Shown: positions 25,321-35,452, counted from the first letter of the stretch. The stretch: DNA of 64,000 bases from Orbaceae bacterium ESL0727 (GCA_029433345.1 JAQTHY010000001.1:186001-250000), one strand, 5' to 3'. Notes: generated from the sequence alone by a model not told the origin. A program made the numbers and translations.

Positions 25321-26359
25321 GCTGCCGGTCACACTGTTGACAGGTTTTTTAGGTTCAGGGAAAACAACACTACTCAACTACTTACTTGCCCATAATCAGC
25401 ACGAAAAAATTCTGATTATCGAAAATGAATTTGGTTCGACTAATCTAGATAGTCGCCTACTGAATATCAGCACCGATATCAATATTATTGAAATGACTGG
25501 AGGGTGCATCTGTTGTAGCGTGCAAGGTGAATTAACCAATGCGCTACACAAATTACATGCAGAGCGTATGGCCGGTAAGCTACAGTTCGATCGGTTGATT
25601 ATCGAAACTACCGGACTTGCGGATCCGGCACCGATTATCCAAACTTTTTTTATTGATGAATTGATCCGCGATACGATTACACTCGACGCCATTATCACCT
25701 TAGTTGATGCCGAACATATTTTGCCACATCTCGACGAATACCGTGTTGCATTCTCACAAATTGGTTTTGCTGACCGGATTATTTTAACGAAAACCGATCG
25801 TATTAATGAAGAGACAAAAAATAGTGTGCTGGCTAAAATCCATCAAATCAATAGCAAAGCAGCTATTTTTGTCGCGATTAATGGCCAAATTGCCAAATCA
25901 CAATGGCTAGATATTCACGCGTTTGAATTAACTGATGATCTGACCTTAAGTAAAGGCTTTTTTGTGATCCATCCTGATCAGAAATTAGCACACAAATTAC
26001 AGACCGATTTCAAGCCCTTTACATTACAAAAGCAGCCATTATCTTGGCAAAATAACCACGAGAATGATGCAATTCGCTCTTATCTTTTTACTGCAGGGGA
26101 ACTGGATCTCCAAAAAATCGATCAGTTTATGGAACAGTTAATCGATCGCTATGGTAATGATATGCTGCGTTACAAAGGTGTGCTGGCGATAAAAGATAAG
26201 CAGGAACGTTTAATTATCCAAGGCGTACATAAAGTAGTCGGGTTTGATTACGGCTCCGCGTGGCAAAATACCGAAAATCGTATTTCGCAATTCGTCGTCA
26301 TCAGTCGCACTTTACCTTTTGCAGAACTTAATCAAGCTTTTTTAGCCACGGTTGCTTAA
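25301..26359 (+). CDS. yjiA: COG0523/CobW-family GTPase YjiA
   Basis: G3E-family P-loop GTPase, probably handling a metal ion. About 352 residues. Walker A is [15 protein letters not shown], the metal-binding CxCC motif is GGCICCSV, and the nucleotide-specificity region is ILTKTD. The C-terminal CobW domain ends in the region LLRYKG...VQG typical of YjiA. The start is chosen as GTG 25301 because GGAGG lies 5 nt upstream, whereas the ATG at 25289 has no RBS; the gene then overlaps ybdD by 20 nt. In E. coli the equivalent gene sits in btsT-yjiX-yjiA, so this operon combines a CstA-type transporter with yjiA. Confidence 0.88.
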   Translation: MDLNAAKLPVTLLTGFLGSGKTTLLNYLLAHNQHEKILIIENEFGSTNLDSRLLNISTDINIIEMTGGCICCSVQGELTNALHKLHAERMAGKLQFDRLIIETTGLADPAPIIQTFFIDELIRDTITLDAIITLVDAEHILPHLDEYRVAFSQIGFADRIILTKTDRINEETKNSVLAKIHQINSKAAIFVAINGQIAKSQWLDIHAFELTDDLTLSKGFFVIHPDQKLAHKLQTDFKPFTLQKQPLSWQNNHENDAIRSYLFTAGELDLQKIDQFMEQLIDRYGNDMLRYKGVLAIKDKQERLIIQGVHKVVGFDYGSAWQNTENRISQFVVISRTLPFAELNQAFLATVA

Positions 26360-26473
26360 TCAGAGTCGCGACTTACTCTTGTGATGATTAATCATAATAA
26401 TGACTAATCATATTCCTTGTTAATTATAGCGATTACTCAGATTATGATTAGTTTTTGCACAATAACTGATTGA

Positions 26474-26503
26474 AATGGGTAGCAGTTCTGAAACTTTTTA
26501 ACA
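26474..26503 (-). repeat. Dispersed intergenic repeat, partial copy E
   Basis: Minus-strand GTTTCAGAACTGCTA matches the 5' half of the dispersed element found at 12310, 42142, 47856 and 54871. The 239-nt gap between yjiA and cbrA is otherwise featureless. Confidence 0.45.
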
Positions 26504-26598
26504 AACCGCTATCAGCAAAACTTAATCTAGCCAATAGCCTTTGTAGATTTAATTTGCTAACATAGCGAATATTATTGTGTAATAAATGAAAAAATAGA

Positions 26599-27663
26599 AT
26601 GGATTACGATATTGCGATCATTGGGCTTGGACCCGCTGGCAGCACTTTAGCTCGCCTCCTTAACCCTTCTTTTAAAATCATTGCGTTAGATAAAAAACCA
26701 GTCGCCGGTAATGATGGTTTTCATAAACCTTGTGGCGGATTACTCGCAACCGATGCACAAAAAGCGTTTATTCGCCAAAAACTCAATATGCCAGTCGACA
26801 TTCTCACCAATCCACAAATTTTTAATGTCAAAACTTATGATCTGCAAACAGGATTAATCCGCAATTATCAACGAACTTATGTTAATTTTGATCGGCATAC
26901 ATTTGATTTATGGCTTAAATCACTGATTCCGACCACAGTGACCGTGCAACATAATGCACTTTGCAAAGAAATTGGGCGAATCATCGATGGTTATCAGATT
27001 ATCTATATTGATGAACATGGGATAGAACAAAAAGTGACCACTCGCTATGTGGTTGGCGCTGATGGCGCAAATTCATTAGTTAGACGTATGCGCTATCCTA
27101 ATCATAAACATAAGTTGCGCCAATATATTGCTATCCAGCAATGGTTTCATGAACAGCATACGCTCCCTTTCTATTCCTGTATTTTTGATAACGAAGCAAC
27201 CAATTGTTATGCGTGGAGTATCTCAAAAGATAACTATTTTATTTTTGGTGGGGCTTTTCCGAAAAAAGAGGCTCATCAGCGGTTTGAAACATTAAAAACA
27301 AAACTGGCTAAACAAGGTTTTATTTTTAGTCAGCCAGTAAAAACCGAAAAATGTACCGTGGTTTATCCTAATCGTTTACGTGATTTTTATACGGGTAATG
27401 CGGATGTCTTTTTAATTGGTGAAGCGGCAGGATTTATTAGTGCCAGTTCGTTAGAAGGGATCAGCTACGCACTGGATAGTGCTGAAATCTTGAGTAAAGT
27501 TCTAAATAGCCATCATCCTAAACCTAATAACTGCTATTATAAACGCACCTTTCCGTTACGTTTAAAACTATACAGTAAGATTCTTAAAGCAAAAATTTTA
27601 ACTACACCTTTCTGGCGCAAATTAATTATGAAAAGCCGCATTAAGCATATTAAAACGAATTAA
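26599..27663 (+). CDS. cbrA: FAD-dependent oxidoreductase CbrA (geranylgeranyl-reductase-like)
   Basis: A 354-residue flavoprotein matching E. coli CbrA, named for colicin M resistance when overexpressed, in length and along its whole sequence. Dinucleotide-binding GLGPAGSTLARLL near residues 9-21, HKPCGGLLATDAQKAFIRQ, the NRH/DRH substrate motif NFDRHTFDLWLKSLIP, VGADGANSLVRR, and LIGEAAGFISASSLEGISYA. It belongs to the family of isoprenoid-reducing enzymes, and a role in undecaprenyl or quinone metabolism is inference only. The RBS is poor. It is followed by can after 14 nt. Confidence 0.9.
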   Translation: MDYDIAIIGLGPAGSTLARLLNPSFKIIALDKKPVAGNDGFHKPCGGLLATDAQKAFIRQKLNMPVDILTNPQIFNVKTYDLQTGLIRNYQRTYVNFDRHTFDLWLKSLIPTTVTVQHNALCKEIGRIIDGYQIIYIDEHGIEQKVTTRYVVGADGANSLVRRMRYPNHKHKLRQYIAIQQWFHEQHTLPFYSCIFDNEATNCYAWSISKDNYFIFGGAFPKKEAHQRFETLKTKLAKQGFIFSQPVKTEKCTVVYPNRLRDFYTGNADVFLIGEAAGFISASSLEGISYALDSAEILSKVLNSHHPKPNNCYYKRTFPLRLKLYSKILKAKILTTPFWRKLIMKSRIKHIKTN

Positions 27664-27677
27664 AATAAGGAGATAAC

Positions 27678-28358
27678 ATGTCAGCCGATATCCAAGATCT
27701 GATTCGTTTTAATCACGAATGGTCAGCCAAAATTGAGCAAGAAGACCCTGCATTCTTTAAACAACTCGCCACGGCACAACATCCTAAATTTTTATGGATC
27801 GGGTGTTCAGACAGCCGCGTACCCGCCGAAAAATTGACTAAACTCGAACCAGGGGAACTCTTTGTACACCGCAATGTGGCTAATTTAGTCATCCATACCG
27901 ATCTAAACTGCCTATCGGTCGTGCAATATGCTATCGATGTGCTCCATGTCGAAGATATTATTGTCTGTGGCCATCTTGATTGTGGCGGCATTCGGGCTGC
28001 TATCGAAAACCCTGATTTAGGATTGATTAATAATTGGCTCTTGCATATTCGCGATTTATGGTTCCGCTATAGCTCATTGATAGGCGAATTTCCTGCTCAT
28101 AAACGGATGGATATTTTATGTGAGATTAATGTCATTGAGCAGGTTTATAATCTTGGCCATTCGACCATCATTCAATCGGCATGGCAACGTGGACAAAAAA
28201 TCAATCTACATGGTTGGGTGTATGGCATTGATAATGGCCGAATCTCTGATTTACAGATTAGTTCATCCAGTCGTGAAAGCCTTGAGATCCATTATCGAGA
28301 AGCGATCTCTTATCTCTTAAATCAACATGAACACTATAACCAAAATAGACAATCGTAG
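27678..28358 (+). CDS. can: Beta-class carbonic anhydrase
   Basis: Hydrates CO2 to bicarbonate for carboxylation reactions. The 226-residue product has all four expected zinc-site residues: Cys43 and Asp45 in [13 protein letters not shown], His99 and Cys102 in CGHLDCGG. Conserved [16 protein letters not shown] identifies the E. coli Can type. RBS AAGGAGATAAC. The C-terminus is slightly extended relative to E. coli and ends at a TAG that is also the first unit of a tandem repeat array. Confidence 0.96.
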   Translation: MSADIQDLIRFNHEWSAKIEQEDPAFFKQLATAQHPKFLWIGCSDSRVPAEKLTKLEPGELFVHRNVANLVIHTDLNCLSVVQYAIDVLHVEDIIVCGHLDCGGIRAAIENPDLGLINNWLLHIRDLWFRYSSLIGEFPAHKRMDILCEINVIEQVYNLGHSTIIQSAWQRGQKINLHGWVYGIDNGRISDLQISSSSRESLEIHYREAISYLLNQHEHYNQNRQS

Positions 28359-28425
28359 TTATGTAATCATAGTTATGTAATTGTCGTTATGTGATCATAG
28401 TTATTCAAACGTCGTTATGCAAACC
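28356..28425 (+). repeat. 14-nt tandem repeat array at the can stop codon
   Basis: Five consecutive 14-nt units, TAGTTATGTAATCA first, then TAGTTATGTAATTG, TCGTTATGTGATCA, TAGTTATTCAAACG and TCGTTATGCAAACC. The first three bases are the can stop codon. Units are progressively degenerate. No spacers, so this is not a CRISPR. Confidence 0.85.
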
Positions 28426-28462
28426 GAATTAGGCTGGCTGAGACTGTTTTAGTTAGCCAAAC

Positions 28463-28936
28463 TTAATTATGCAAACGAAAACGATGAATAATTTGATTGC
28501 TGCTACCTCGCCAAACTAACTTTGCGTCTGCCAGTTCTTGGATAAATTTACCGTCAATGAGTACATCAATATATGGTACAACAGCTTGCTGCTTTGCCGT
28601 AAGTTCATTTAATTTATATCCCGTCCATAACCAAATATCTTTATTATCGCATTCAGTTTTGACGCGTTTGACCAATTTGAGTATCGCTGGCACATTGTTG
28701 GGATGTAAAGGATCGCCGCCCGATAAGGAAAGTCCTTGGCGTTTTATTTCAGTATCTTGTAGATCCATAATAATGCGATCTTCAAGTTCTTGTGTAAAAG
28801 GAAAGCCAGAGTCAATTGGCCAGGTACTTTTGTTATAACAACCTCGACATTGGTGTACACAACCCGCCACAAACAGTGTGCAGCGTGTGCCTTCACCATT
28901 GACAACATCAACAGGATAATAACGATGATAATTCAT
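28463..28936 (-). CDS. nrdG: Anaerobic ribonucleotide reductase activating protein
   Basis: Radical-SAM enzyme that installs the glycyl radical on NrdD. The 157-residue product has the cluster motif CX3CX2C as Cys26, Cys30 and Cys33 in AGCVHQCRGCYNKSTW, the SAM-binding LSGGDPLHPNN, and the E. coli-like end IDGKFIQELADAKLVWRGSS. It lies 191 nt downstream of nrdD on the same strand, with a strong hairpin in the gap. Confidence 0.96.
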   Translation of the reverse strand: MNYHRYYPVDVVNGEGTRCTLFVAGCVHQCRGCYNKSTWPIDSGFPFTQELEDRIIMDLQDTEIKRQGLSLSGGDPLHPNNVPAILKLVKRVKTECDNKDIWLWTGYKLNELTAKQQAVVPYIDVLIDGKFIQELADAKLVWRGSSNQIIHRFRLHN

Positions 28937-29006
28937 AACTTTTCTCTAAATAACCTGTCTAATGGCAAGTTACCTTGTCTAAATCTGCTATCATTAAAAT
29001 AGTTGT

Positions 29007-29038
29007 TTTATTCCGCCGACGACCATCGGCGAAATAAA
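29007..29038 (-). repeat. Palindromic hairpin element downstream of nrdD
   Basis: Arms TTTATTCCGCCGA and TCGGCGAAATAAA pair at 12 of 13 positions around a 6-nt loop. It shares the core CGCCGA/TCGGCG and AT flanks with elements at 31765 and 35063. It lies in the nrdD-nrdG gap and could tune the ratio of the two products. Confidence 0.7.
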
Positions 29039-29127
29039 GCGTGATATTATTATAAGACTGCACCCTATAATCCTTCAGCACGTAAACTTCTGTGCCTTGG
29101 TACACTTCCTCAAATAGAAAAAACAGA

Positions 29128-31263
29128 TTAACCAATTTGACCATTATTGAGATGTTTCACACGACGTTTCACTTCTTCCTGTTTCCCTGCATTAAAGGGT
29201 CGCGCATCAGGGCTGCCCAGATAACCACAAACACGTCGCGTCACCGAAACTTTCGCTGAATCGTGATTACCGCAACTTGGGCAAACAAAACCTTTACTGG
29301 TACACGAAAACTCACCGGTATAACCGCATTCATAACATTCATCAATTGGCGTATTGGTTCCATAATAAGGAATCCGGGTATAGCTGTAATCCCACACATC
29401 TTCCAGCGCTTTAACGTTATGCACCATATTAGGATATTCGCCATAACAGATAAAACCACCATTAGCCAATTCCGGATACGGCTTTTCGAATTCTATTTTT
29501 TCATAAGGATTAACCTTTTTCTCTACATCCAAATGGAAGCTATTTGTATAATAACCTTTATCGGTTACTCCCGGAATGACACCAAATTCAGCTGTATCTA
29601 AGCGGCAAAAACGGTCACAAAGATTTTCGCTCGGGGTGCTATACAGACTAAAACCATAACCCGTTTCCTCTTTCCATTGATCCACCGCTTTACGCAAACG
29701 AGCAACAATCGCAACGCCTTTTTCGCGCAACGTTTCGCTATCAAACGGATGAATTTTATTGCCATACAGTGCATTCAATGTTTCATGAATACCGATATAC
29801 CCTAATGAGATGGAAGCACGTCCATTACGGAAAATATCTAACACATTATCATCCGCTTTTAAACGCACACCACACGCACCTTCCATATATAAAATTGGCG
29901 CGACTCGCGCTTTCACACCATCTAAACGTGCAATTCGTGTCATCAATGCTTTTTTACACAACGCTAACCGCTGATCAAGAAGTGCCCAGAAACGGTTTTC
30001 ATCGCCTTTTGCTTCAATACCAATACGAGGAAGATTTAAACTAATCACACCTAAATTATTACGGCCATCATGAATCTGTTTACCGTCTTCTTCATAAACA
30101 CCTAAAAAGCTTCGACAGCCCATCGGCGTTTTAAATGATCCCGTCACTTTCACCACTTCATCATAATTTAAGATATCTGGGTACATACGCTTACTGGCAC
30201 ATTCTAACGCGAGTTGTTTAATATCATAATTGACGTCGCCTGGCTTATGATTAATGCCATCTTTAATGGCAAAAACCAATTTCGGGAATACCGCTGTTTT
30301 ATGATTTTTCCCTAACCCTTGAATGCGAATTTTTAAAATAGACTCTTGGATTAAACGTGATTCCCAACTTGTTCCTAAACCAAAACCAAAGGTCACAAAA
30401 GGTGTTTGCCCATTAGCGGTATGCAGTGTATTCACTTCATATTCGAGTGACTGGAATGCATCATAACACTCTTTATGGGTACGACTTTCGGCATAGGCTT
30501 CAGGATTGGGAATTTGCCATTCTTCGGCAATTTTTTTATGTTTGTGATAACTAATTGTCACAAATTTTGCCAAAATTTCGTCGATACGATTAATTGTCGT
30601 ACCACCATAAATATGACTGGCTACTTGGGCAATAATTTGCGCCGTCACCGCTGTCGCCGTTGCTATTGATTTAGGTGGTTCAATTTCAGCATTCCCCATT
30701 TTAAATCCGTTAGTTAGCATACCATCGAGATCAATCAGCATACAATTAAACATCGGGAAGAACGGTGCATAATCTAAATCATGATAGTGAATTTCGCCCC
30801 GATCATGTGCCGCTGCGATATCCTTTGGCAAAATATATTGTTTAGCATAATGGCGGGCAACAATACCGGCAAGTAAATCACGTTGAGTAGGAATGACTTT
30901 GCTATCTTTATTCGCATTTTCATTTAAAATTTCCACATTACTCTGCTCAATGAGCCCACGAATATCTTGATTTAAACGGCTGCGCTCTTCACGTGCGCGA
31001 TCACGGTCATGACGATATTCAATATATTTCCTCGCCAATTTTTTATAAGGTCCAGACATGAGTTGGTTTTCAACCGCATGTTGAATCTCATTAATATCCA
31101 CCTTATCACGTTCAATCATTTGATTGGTTACCATACGAGCAACAGCTAGGCAATAATCAGGATCATTCACATTAGCAGCAACAGCTGCTTTCATAATGGC
31201 ATCTTTAATACGATCCTCATCAAATGCTGTTTGACAACCATCACGTTTAATTACTACTGGCAT
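29128..31263 (-). CDS. nrdD: Anaerobic (class III) ribonucleoside-triphosphate reductase
   Basis: Oxygen-sensitive reductase that makes deoxynucleotides during anaerobic growth. 711 residues against 712 in E. coli. N-terminal ATP-cone (residues about 1-90, VIKRDGCQTAFDEDRI), central 10-strand barrel, a C-terminal zinc site of two CxxC pairs (CYECGYTG and CPSCGN), and the glycyl-radical loop RRVCGYLGSPDARPFNAGK. RBS AAGGAAAAGATT. Upstream NrdR boxes indicate repression when deoxynucleotides are plentiful. Its presence indicates an anaerobic or microaerobic lifestyle. Confidence 0.97.
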   Translation of the reverse strand: MPVVIKRDGCQTAFDEDRIKDAIMKAAVAANVNDPDYCLAVARMVTNQMIERDKVDINEIQHAVENQLMSGPYKKLARKYIEYRHDRDRAREERSRLNQDIRGLIEQSNVEILNENANKDSKVIPTQRDLLAGIVARHYAKQYILPKDIAAAHDRGEIHYHDLDYAPFFPMFNCMLIDLDGMLTNGFKMGNAEIEPPKSIATATAVTAQIIAQVASHIYGGTTINRIDEILAKFVTISYHKHKKIAEEWQIPNPEAYAESRTHKECYDAFQSLEYEVNTLHTANGQTPFVTFGFGLGTSWESRLIQESILKIRIQGLGKNHKTAVFPKLVFAIKDGINHKPGDVNYDIKQLALECASKRMYPDILNYDEVVKVTGSFKTPMGCRSFLGVYEEDGKQIHDGRNNLGVISLNLPRIGIEAKGDENRFWALLDQRLALCKKALMTRIARLDGVKARVAPILYMEGACGVRLKADDNVLDIFRNGRASISLGYIGIHETLNALYGNKIHPFDSETLREKGVAIVARLRKAVDQWKEETGYGFSLYSTPSENLCDRFCRLDTAEFGVIPGVTDKGYYTNSFHLDVEKKVNPYEKIEFEKPYPELANGGFICYGEYPNMVHNVKALEDVWDYSYTRIPYYGTNTPIDECYECGYTGEFSCTSKGFVCPSCGNHDSAKVSVTRRVCGYLGSPDARPFNAGKQEEVKRRVKHLNNGQIG

Positions 31264-31764
31264 AATCTTTTCCTTACTATTTTGTGATACTTATCGTTAG
31301 CGATAAGTTAATATAATCACACGTTCCAACTAAAAATCATTCAACCTCTGTTGACTTATAATAATCATCCATTTCTTATTAAAAAATTTCCCATTTTTTG
31401 ATCTAAATAAACTATTTTTATCACTAAAATACTATATATTGTGTTTTTTTATAAATTATACACCACATATTGTGTTTGACCAGATTATTTTGACTAAACA
31501 ATTCTTAATAGCGGATAAAGTGCCGTCGACACTGAATATAAGCAGAAAAGAAATCGATCTCTGAAAAAAACCAATTGGTAAAATGGGAATAGTATCGTGA
31601 TCGTGCACGCTAGCTATATTCGCTTAACGCCGAGCAGGCTATGAACGGCAACGAAAGGACAGTTTGGTATACTAATAATGTGTTGAAATGAATTAATGCC
31701 CAGAGGTCGCAAGATAACAGAATATTTTTTATCTTGTTAAGAAATAACAGCTTAAGAAGGAACA
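31264..31764. other. nrdD-gnd intergenic region
   Basis: About 500 nt without a convincing gene. The nrdD-proximal 220 nt hold the NrdR boxes and promoter. The remainder contains an AT stem CAAGATAA/TTATCTTG near 31710 and nothing else I recognise. The gnd-proximal end is the hairpin at 31765. Confidence 0.5.
31429..31475 (-). promoter_or_regulatory. Two NrdR boxes flanking the nrdD promoter
   Basis: ATACTATATATTGTGT (31429-31444) and ACACCACATATTGTGT (31460-31475) match the NrdR consensus acaCwAtATaTwgtgt at 15 and 14 of 16 positions. Their starts are 31 bp apart, three helical turns, the spacing known for NrdR. A minus-strand TATAAT (31460-31455) with TGGTCA 16 nt upstream places the -10 between the boxes, as expected for repression. 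Confidence 0.85.
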
Positions 31765-31784
31765 TCGCCGACAACTGTCGGCGA
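31765..31784 (-). repeat. Palindromic hairpin element downstream of gnd
   Basis: A perfect 8-bp stem TCGCCGAC/GTCGGCGA with a 4-nt loop, flanked by ATAAT. It lies 33 nt past the gnd stop and is the cleanest member of the GCCGAC hairpin family. Confidence 0.75.
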
Positions 31785-31816
31785 AATAATGCTATCGTAA
31801 ATAAATTGGCAAATAG

Positions 31817-33232
31817 TTATTTTTTCACACTCATCCAATCGGTATGGAAAATGCCTTCTTTGTCGATACGTTTATAAGTATGTGCACCAAAGTAATCACG
31901 TTGTGCCTGAATCAAATTAGCCGGTAAAACATCTGAACGATAACTATCATAATAGGCAATCGCAGCGGATAATGTTGGCACAGGAATACCGCATTGCACA
32001 GCCAGCGATACAACATCACGTAATGATTGCTGATAAGTTTCAACGGTTTTTCTAAAATATGGCGTTAACAGCAGATTCACAACATGATTATTATCCGCAT
32101 AAGCATCCATAATTTTTTGTAAGAATTGTGCACGAATAATGCAACCTGCTCTAAAAATTTTCGCAATCTCACCATAATTCAGATGCCAATCATAACGATC
32201 CGATGCCGCTTTCAATTGTGCAAAGCCTTGTGCATAGGAAATAATCTTACCCATATAAAGCGCTTTACGTACTTTTTCAATTAACTCTTGTTTATTCACA
32301 GTAGGTGCTGTTTGCTTTGGACCTTGTAGAACTTTTGAGGCTGCAACACGCTGATCTTTTAAAGCTGAAATATAACGCGCAAAGACCGATTCAGTAATCA
32401 ATGATAAAGGTTCGCCAAGATCCAGCGCACTTTGGCTAGTCCATTTACCTGTCCCTTTATTGCCTGCGGCATCGACAATCAGATCAACTAAATATTGACC
32501 AGATGAATCTTTATATTTGAAAATATCCGCCGTGATTTCGATCAAATAACTATCTAATTCACCTTTATTCCATTCAGTAAATACCTGCGCCAATTCATCA
32601 TTCGATAAACCGCCCGCATGCTTCAATACGGAATAACTTTCCGCAATAAGTTGCATGTCACCATATTCAATACCGTTATGAACCATTTTGACATAATGAC
32701 CGGCTCCATTTGGACCAATATACGTCACACAAGGTTCACCATCAGCTTTAGCGGCAATTTTTTCTAAAATAGGCGCAACAAGTTTATAAGCAGCTTCTTG
32801 TCCACCAGGCATAATTGATGGCCCTTTTAATGCCCCTTCTTCACCGCCTGATACACCCGTACCAATAAAATTAAAACCTTTATCTGACAATGCTTTATTA
32901 CGACGAATAGTATCTTCAAAATAAGCATTACCACCATCAATAATAATATCGCCTTTATCTAATAAAGGACACAGCTCGTCTATCACCGCATCGGTGCCTT
33001 TACCAGCTTGCACCATAATTAAAATGCGTCGTGGTTTTTCCAATGAATTAACAAAATCAGTAATCGAAAAATAAGGAACCAATTTTTTATCACCATGTTC
33101 GGCAATCACTTCTTCTGTTTTTTCCTTAGAGCGATTATAGATAGAAACCGTAAAGCCCCGACTTTCAATATTAAGCGCTAAATTACGCCCCATAACAGCC
33201 ATGCCGATGACACCAATTTGTTGTTTAGACAT
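31817..33232 (-). CDS. gnd: 6-phosphogluconate dehydrogenase, decarboxylating
   Basis: Oxidative pentose-phosphate enzyme that produces ribulose 5-phosphate, CO2 and NADPH. 471 residues (E. coli 468). Rossmann motif [20 protein letters not shown] at the N-terminus, substrate motif [19 protein letters not shown], catalytic lysine in [16 protein letters not shown], and a C-terminal segment ending near [21 protein letters not shown]. In E. coli gnd borders the O-antigen locus; here it is 10 kb away from the polysaccharide block. Confidence 0.97.
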   Translation of the reverse strand: MSKQQIGVIGMAVMGRNLALNIESRGFTVSIYNRSKEKTEEVIAEHGDKKLVPYFSITDFVNSLEKPRRILIMVQAGKGTDAVIDELCPLLDKGDIIIDGGNAYFEDTIRRNKALSDKGFNFIGTGVSGGEEGALKGPSIMPGGQEAAYKLVAPILEKIAAKADGEPCVTYIGPNGAGHYVKMVHNGIEYGDMQLIAESYSVLKHAGGLSNDELAQVFTEWNKGELDSYLIEITADIFKYKDSSGQYLVDLIVDAAGNKGTGKWTSQSALDLGEPLSLITESVFARYISALKDQRVAASKVLQGPKQTAPTVNKQELIEKVRKALYMGKIISYAQGFAQLKAASDRYDWHLNYGEIAKIFRAGCIIRAQFLQKIMDAYADNNHVVNLLLTPYFRKTVETYQQSLRDVVSLAVQCGIPVPTLSAAIAYYDSYRSDVLPANLIQAQRDYFGAHTYKRIDKEGIFHTDWMSVKK

Positions 33233-33397
33233 GATTAAGCTCCTTATTAATTTTTTGCGCTGCGTTTTATATAATAGTTAAATTCTATCGACTATTGTCG
33301 ACAAAAGAAAAAGGAGAATACGCGAGGATTACCACCCCATGCATATCTATTTTTCGTTCACCTCTAAGGATAATGGGCATAACACTATGATCTGAAA

Positions 33398-34660
33398 CTA
33401 TGATCGTTTCATCATTTCAAAAAATTCTTCATTGGTTTTCGTCATCGCGAGTTTATCAATTAAAAATTCCATCGCATCGACTTCGCCCATTGGGTTAAGA
33501 ATTTTACGTAAAATCCACATTTTCTGTAATTCATCAGGTGAAGTCATTAAATCTTCTTTACGTGTGCCTGAACGGTTGAAATCAATCGCTGGGAATACAC
33601 GTCGTTCAGCAATTTTACGAGATAAATGGACTTCCATATTACCCGTACCTTTAAACTCTTCGTAAATCACTTCATCCATTTTAGAGCCGGTATCAATTAA
33701 CGCTGTCGCAATAATCGTTAAGCTCCCCCCTTCTTCAACATTACGCGCAGCACCAAAAAAGCGTTTTGGACGATGAAGTGCATTCGCATCAACCCCACCG
33801 GTCAAGACTTTTCCAGATGAAGGAACAACCGTATTATAAGCGCGCGCCAAACGGGTAATCGAATCTAACAAAATGATCACATCTTTTTTATGCTCAACTA
33901 ATCGTTTTGCACGTTCAATCACCATTTCAGCTACTTGCACATGTCGCGCCGCCGGTTCATCAAATGTAGAGGCGACAACTTCCCCTTTAACAAGGCGCTG
34001 CATTTCGGTCACTTCTTCTGGTCGTTCATCGATCATCAGAACCACTAATTCACACTCAGGATGATTGACCGCTAAACTTTGCGCAATATTTTGCAGTAAC
34101 ATCGTTTTCCCAGCTTTTGGTGGCGCAACAATCAAACCACGTTGACCTTTACCAATCGGTGAGGCTAAATCGAGTACGCGAGCGGTTAAATCTTCGGTCG
34201 AACCATTACCGCGTTCCATACGTAAACGAGAATTAGGATGTAGAGGAGTTAAATTTTCGAAAAGGATTTTATTGCGGGCGTCTTCTGGTTTATCGTGATT
34301 AACTTCATTCACTTTCAACAGGGCAAAATAACGTTCGCCTTCTTTAGGTGGCCGAATCTTACCTGCTATGGTATCTCCGGTACGCAAATTAAAACGCCTA
34401 ATTTGGCTAGGAGAGACATAAATATCATCTGGTCCAGCTAAATAAGAACTATCTGCTGAGCGTAAAAATCCAAAGCCATCTTGTAAAATTTCAATGACAC
34501 CATCACCAAAAATATCTTCACCACTTTTGGCATGTTGTTTCAAGATTGCGAAGATAATATCTTGTTTTCTAAGGCGGGCGAGATTTTCCAATCCCATTGT
34601 TTTTTCACCAAGCGTTACTAGCTCGGAGACAGATGTATTTTTGAGTTCAGTTAAATTCAT
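33398..34660 (-). CDS. rho: Transcription termination factor Rho
   Basis: Hexameric RNA helicase that terminates transcription. 420 residues against 419 in E. coli. N-terminal Rho_N ([20 protein letters not shown]), the RNA-binding cold-shock domain ([20 protein letters not shown]), Walker [14 protein letters not shown], Walker [13 protein letters not shown], and the Q-/R-loop region. No strong RBS is visible before the ATG. The long leader fits Rho autoregulation known in E. coli. Confidence 0.97.
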   Translation of the reverse strand: MNLTELKNTSVSELVTLGEKTMGLENLARLRKQDIIFAILKQHAKSGEDIFGDGVIEILQDGFGFLRSADSSYLAGPDDIYVSPSQIRRFNLRTGDTIAGKIRPPKEGERYFALLKVNEVNHDKPEDARNKILFENLTPLHPNSRLRMERGNGSTEDLTARVLDLASPIGKGQRGLIVAPPKAGKTMLLQNIAQSLAVNHPECELVVLMIDERPEEVTEMQRLVKGEVVASTFDEPAARHVQVAEMVIERAKRLVEHKKDVIILLDSITRLARAYNTVVPSSGKVLTGGVDANALHRPKRFFGAARNVEEGGSLTIIATALIDTGSKMDEVIYEEFKGTGNMEVHLSRKIAERRVFPAIDFNRSGTRKEDLMTSPDELQKMWILRKILNPMGEVDAMEFLIDKLAMTKTNEEFFEMMKRS

Positions 34661-35062
34661 AATGTTAAAAGATTCTTGGGGATAAATGGATATGTTTACA
34701 ATTAATATATCAAATAATTAATGTATCTATAATTAGTGTGTCTATAATTTAGTATGCCTATAACTCGTAGATTAATCACGAGTAAGGCATAACTACAATA
34801 TAAATTAGATTTCTCTCTACGCACCATTACTGCTTAATATATAACAACTATTAAACAACAATTGTTCAATAAAATAATTTATTTTATGAGAATAGATTTT
34901 TCAAAACTTTATTCAAAAAATAAGAGAGGAGTCCGAATAAGACGCAAATAATTTACACTAAAAAAAATATAATGTCTATACTTGTTATCCTGCAAGTCGG
35001 TTGTTGATGGTGAGCAAAAAAATAAACAGAACGTAAAACAGAGCTTCATTAATCATTTTGCT
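34661..35062. other. rho leader region
   Basis: About 400 nt without a gene between trxA and rho. It holds the tandem array at 34702-34763 and AT-rich sequence. In E. coli the rho leader mediates autogenous attenuation. No intrinsic terminator or leader peptide was found. Confidence 0.4.
34702..34763 (-). repeat. 15-16-nt tandem repeat array in the rho leader
   Basis: Four consecutive units, on the minus strand TTATAGGCATACTAAA, TTATAGACACACTAA, TTATAGATACATTAA and TTATTTGATATATTAA. It lies 42 nt upstream of the rho start and would be transcribed as part of the rho leader. Confidence 0.75.
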
Positions 35063-35096
35063 TGTTATGCCGCCGACAATCGTCAACGACATAACA
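35063..35096 (-). repeat. Palindromic hairpin element downstream of trxA
   Basis: Arms TGTTATGCCGCCGAC and GTCAACGACATAACA pair at 12 of 15 positions around the loop AATC. It lies 30 nt after the trxA stop. It belongs to the GCCGAC hairpin family, with diverged inner pairs. Confidence 0.7.
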
Positions 35097-35125
35097 GATC
35101 GCCATCAAAAATCACCGCACAATAA

Positions 35126-35452
35126 TTATAACTGTGCATCAATAAATGATTTTAACTGAGCCTTAGATAGCGCACCGACTTGTGTTGCTACTACTTTACC
35201 CTGTTTGAAAATCAATAATGTTGGGATACCACGAATACCAAATCTTGGTGAAACGGATGGATTTTCTTCCACATTCAGTTTGGCGATAACAATTTTATCG
35301 CTATATTCTTGTGCGATTTCTTCCAAAATTGGCGCAACCATTTTACAAGGACCACACCATTCCGCCCAAAAATCGACTAAGACAGGTTTATCTGATTCTG
35401 TGGTGATTTTATCGAATGTTGCTTCAGAAAGTGCAATAATATTATGACTCAT
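35126..35452 (-). CDS. trxA: Thioredoxin 1
   Basis: Small dithiol-disulfide oxidoreductase that supplies electrons to reductases. The 108-residue product has the active site WCGPC with Cys33 and Cys36, the cis-proline in RGIPTLLIF, and the typical end of the fold. RBS GGAGATAATTAA. It lies upstream of rho and divergent from rhlB, exactly as in E. coli. Confidence 0.97.
   Translation of the reverse strand: MSHNIIALSEATFDKITTESDKPVLVDFWAEWCGPCKMVAPILEEIAQEYSDKIVIAKLNVEENPSVSPRFGIRGIPTLLIFKQGKVVATQVGALSKAQLKSFIDAQL

Noticed and set aside
28356-28425. Could the tandem array be a CRISPR?
   Set aside because: Units abut directly with no spacers, are only 14 nt and degenerate, and no cas gene is nearby.
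28959-29144. 61-codon minus-strand frame between nrdD and nrdG
   Set aside because: It overlaps the nrdD end, is translated through the hairpin at 29007, has no RBS and resembles no protein.
31398-31411. FNR-like site TTGATCTAAATAAA upstream of nrdD
   Set aside because: One mismatch to TTGAT-N4-ATCAA, but it lies about 40 nt downstream of the predicted transcription start, so activation from there is unlikely. AT-rich sequence gives such matches by chance.
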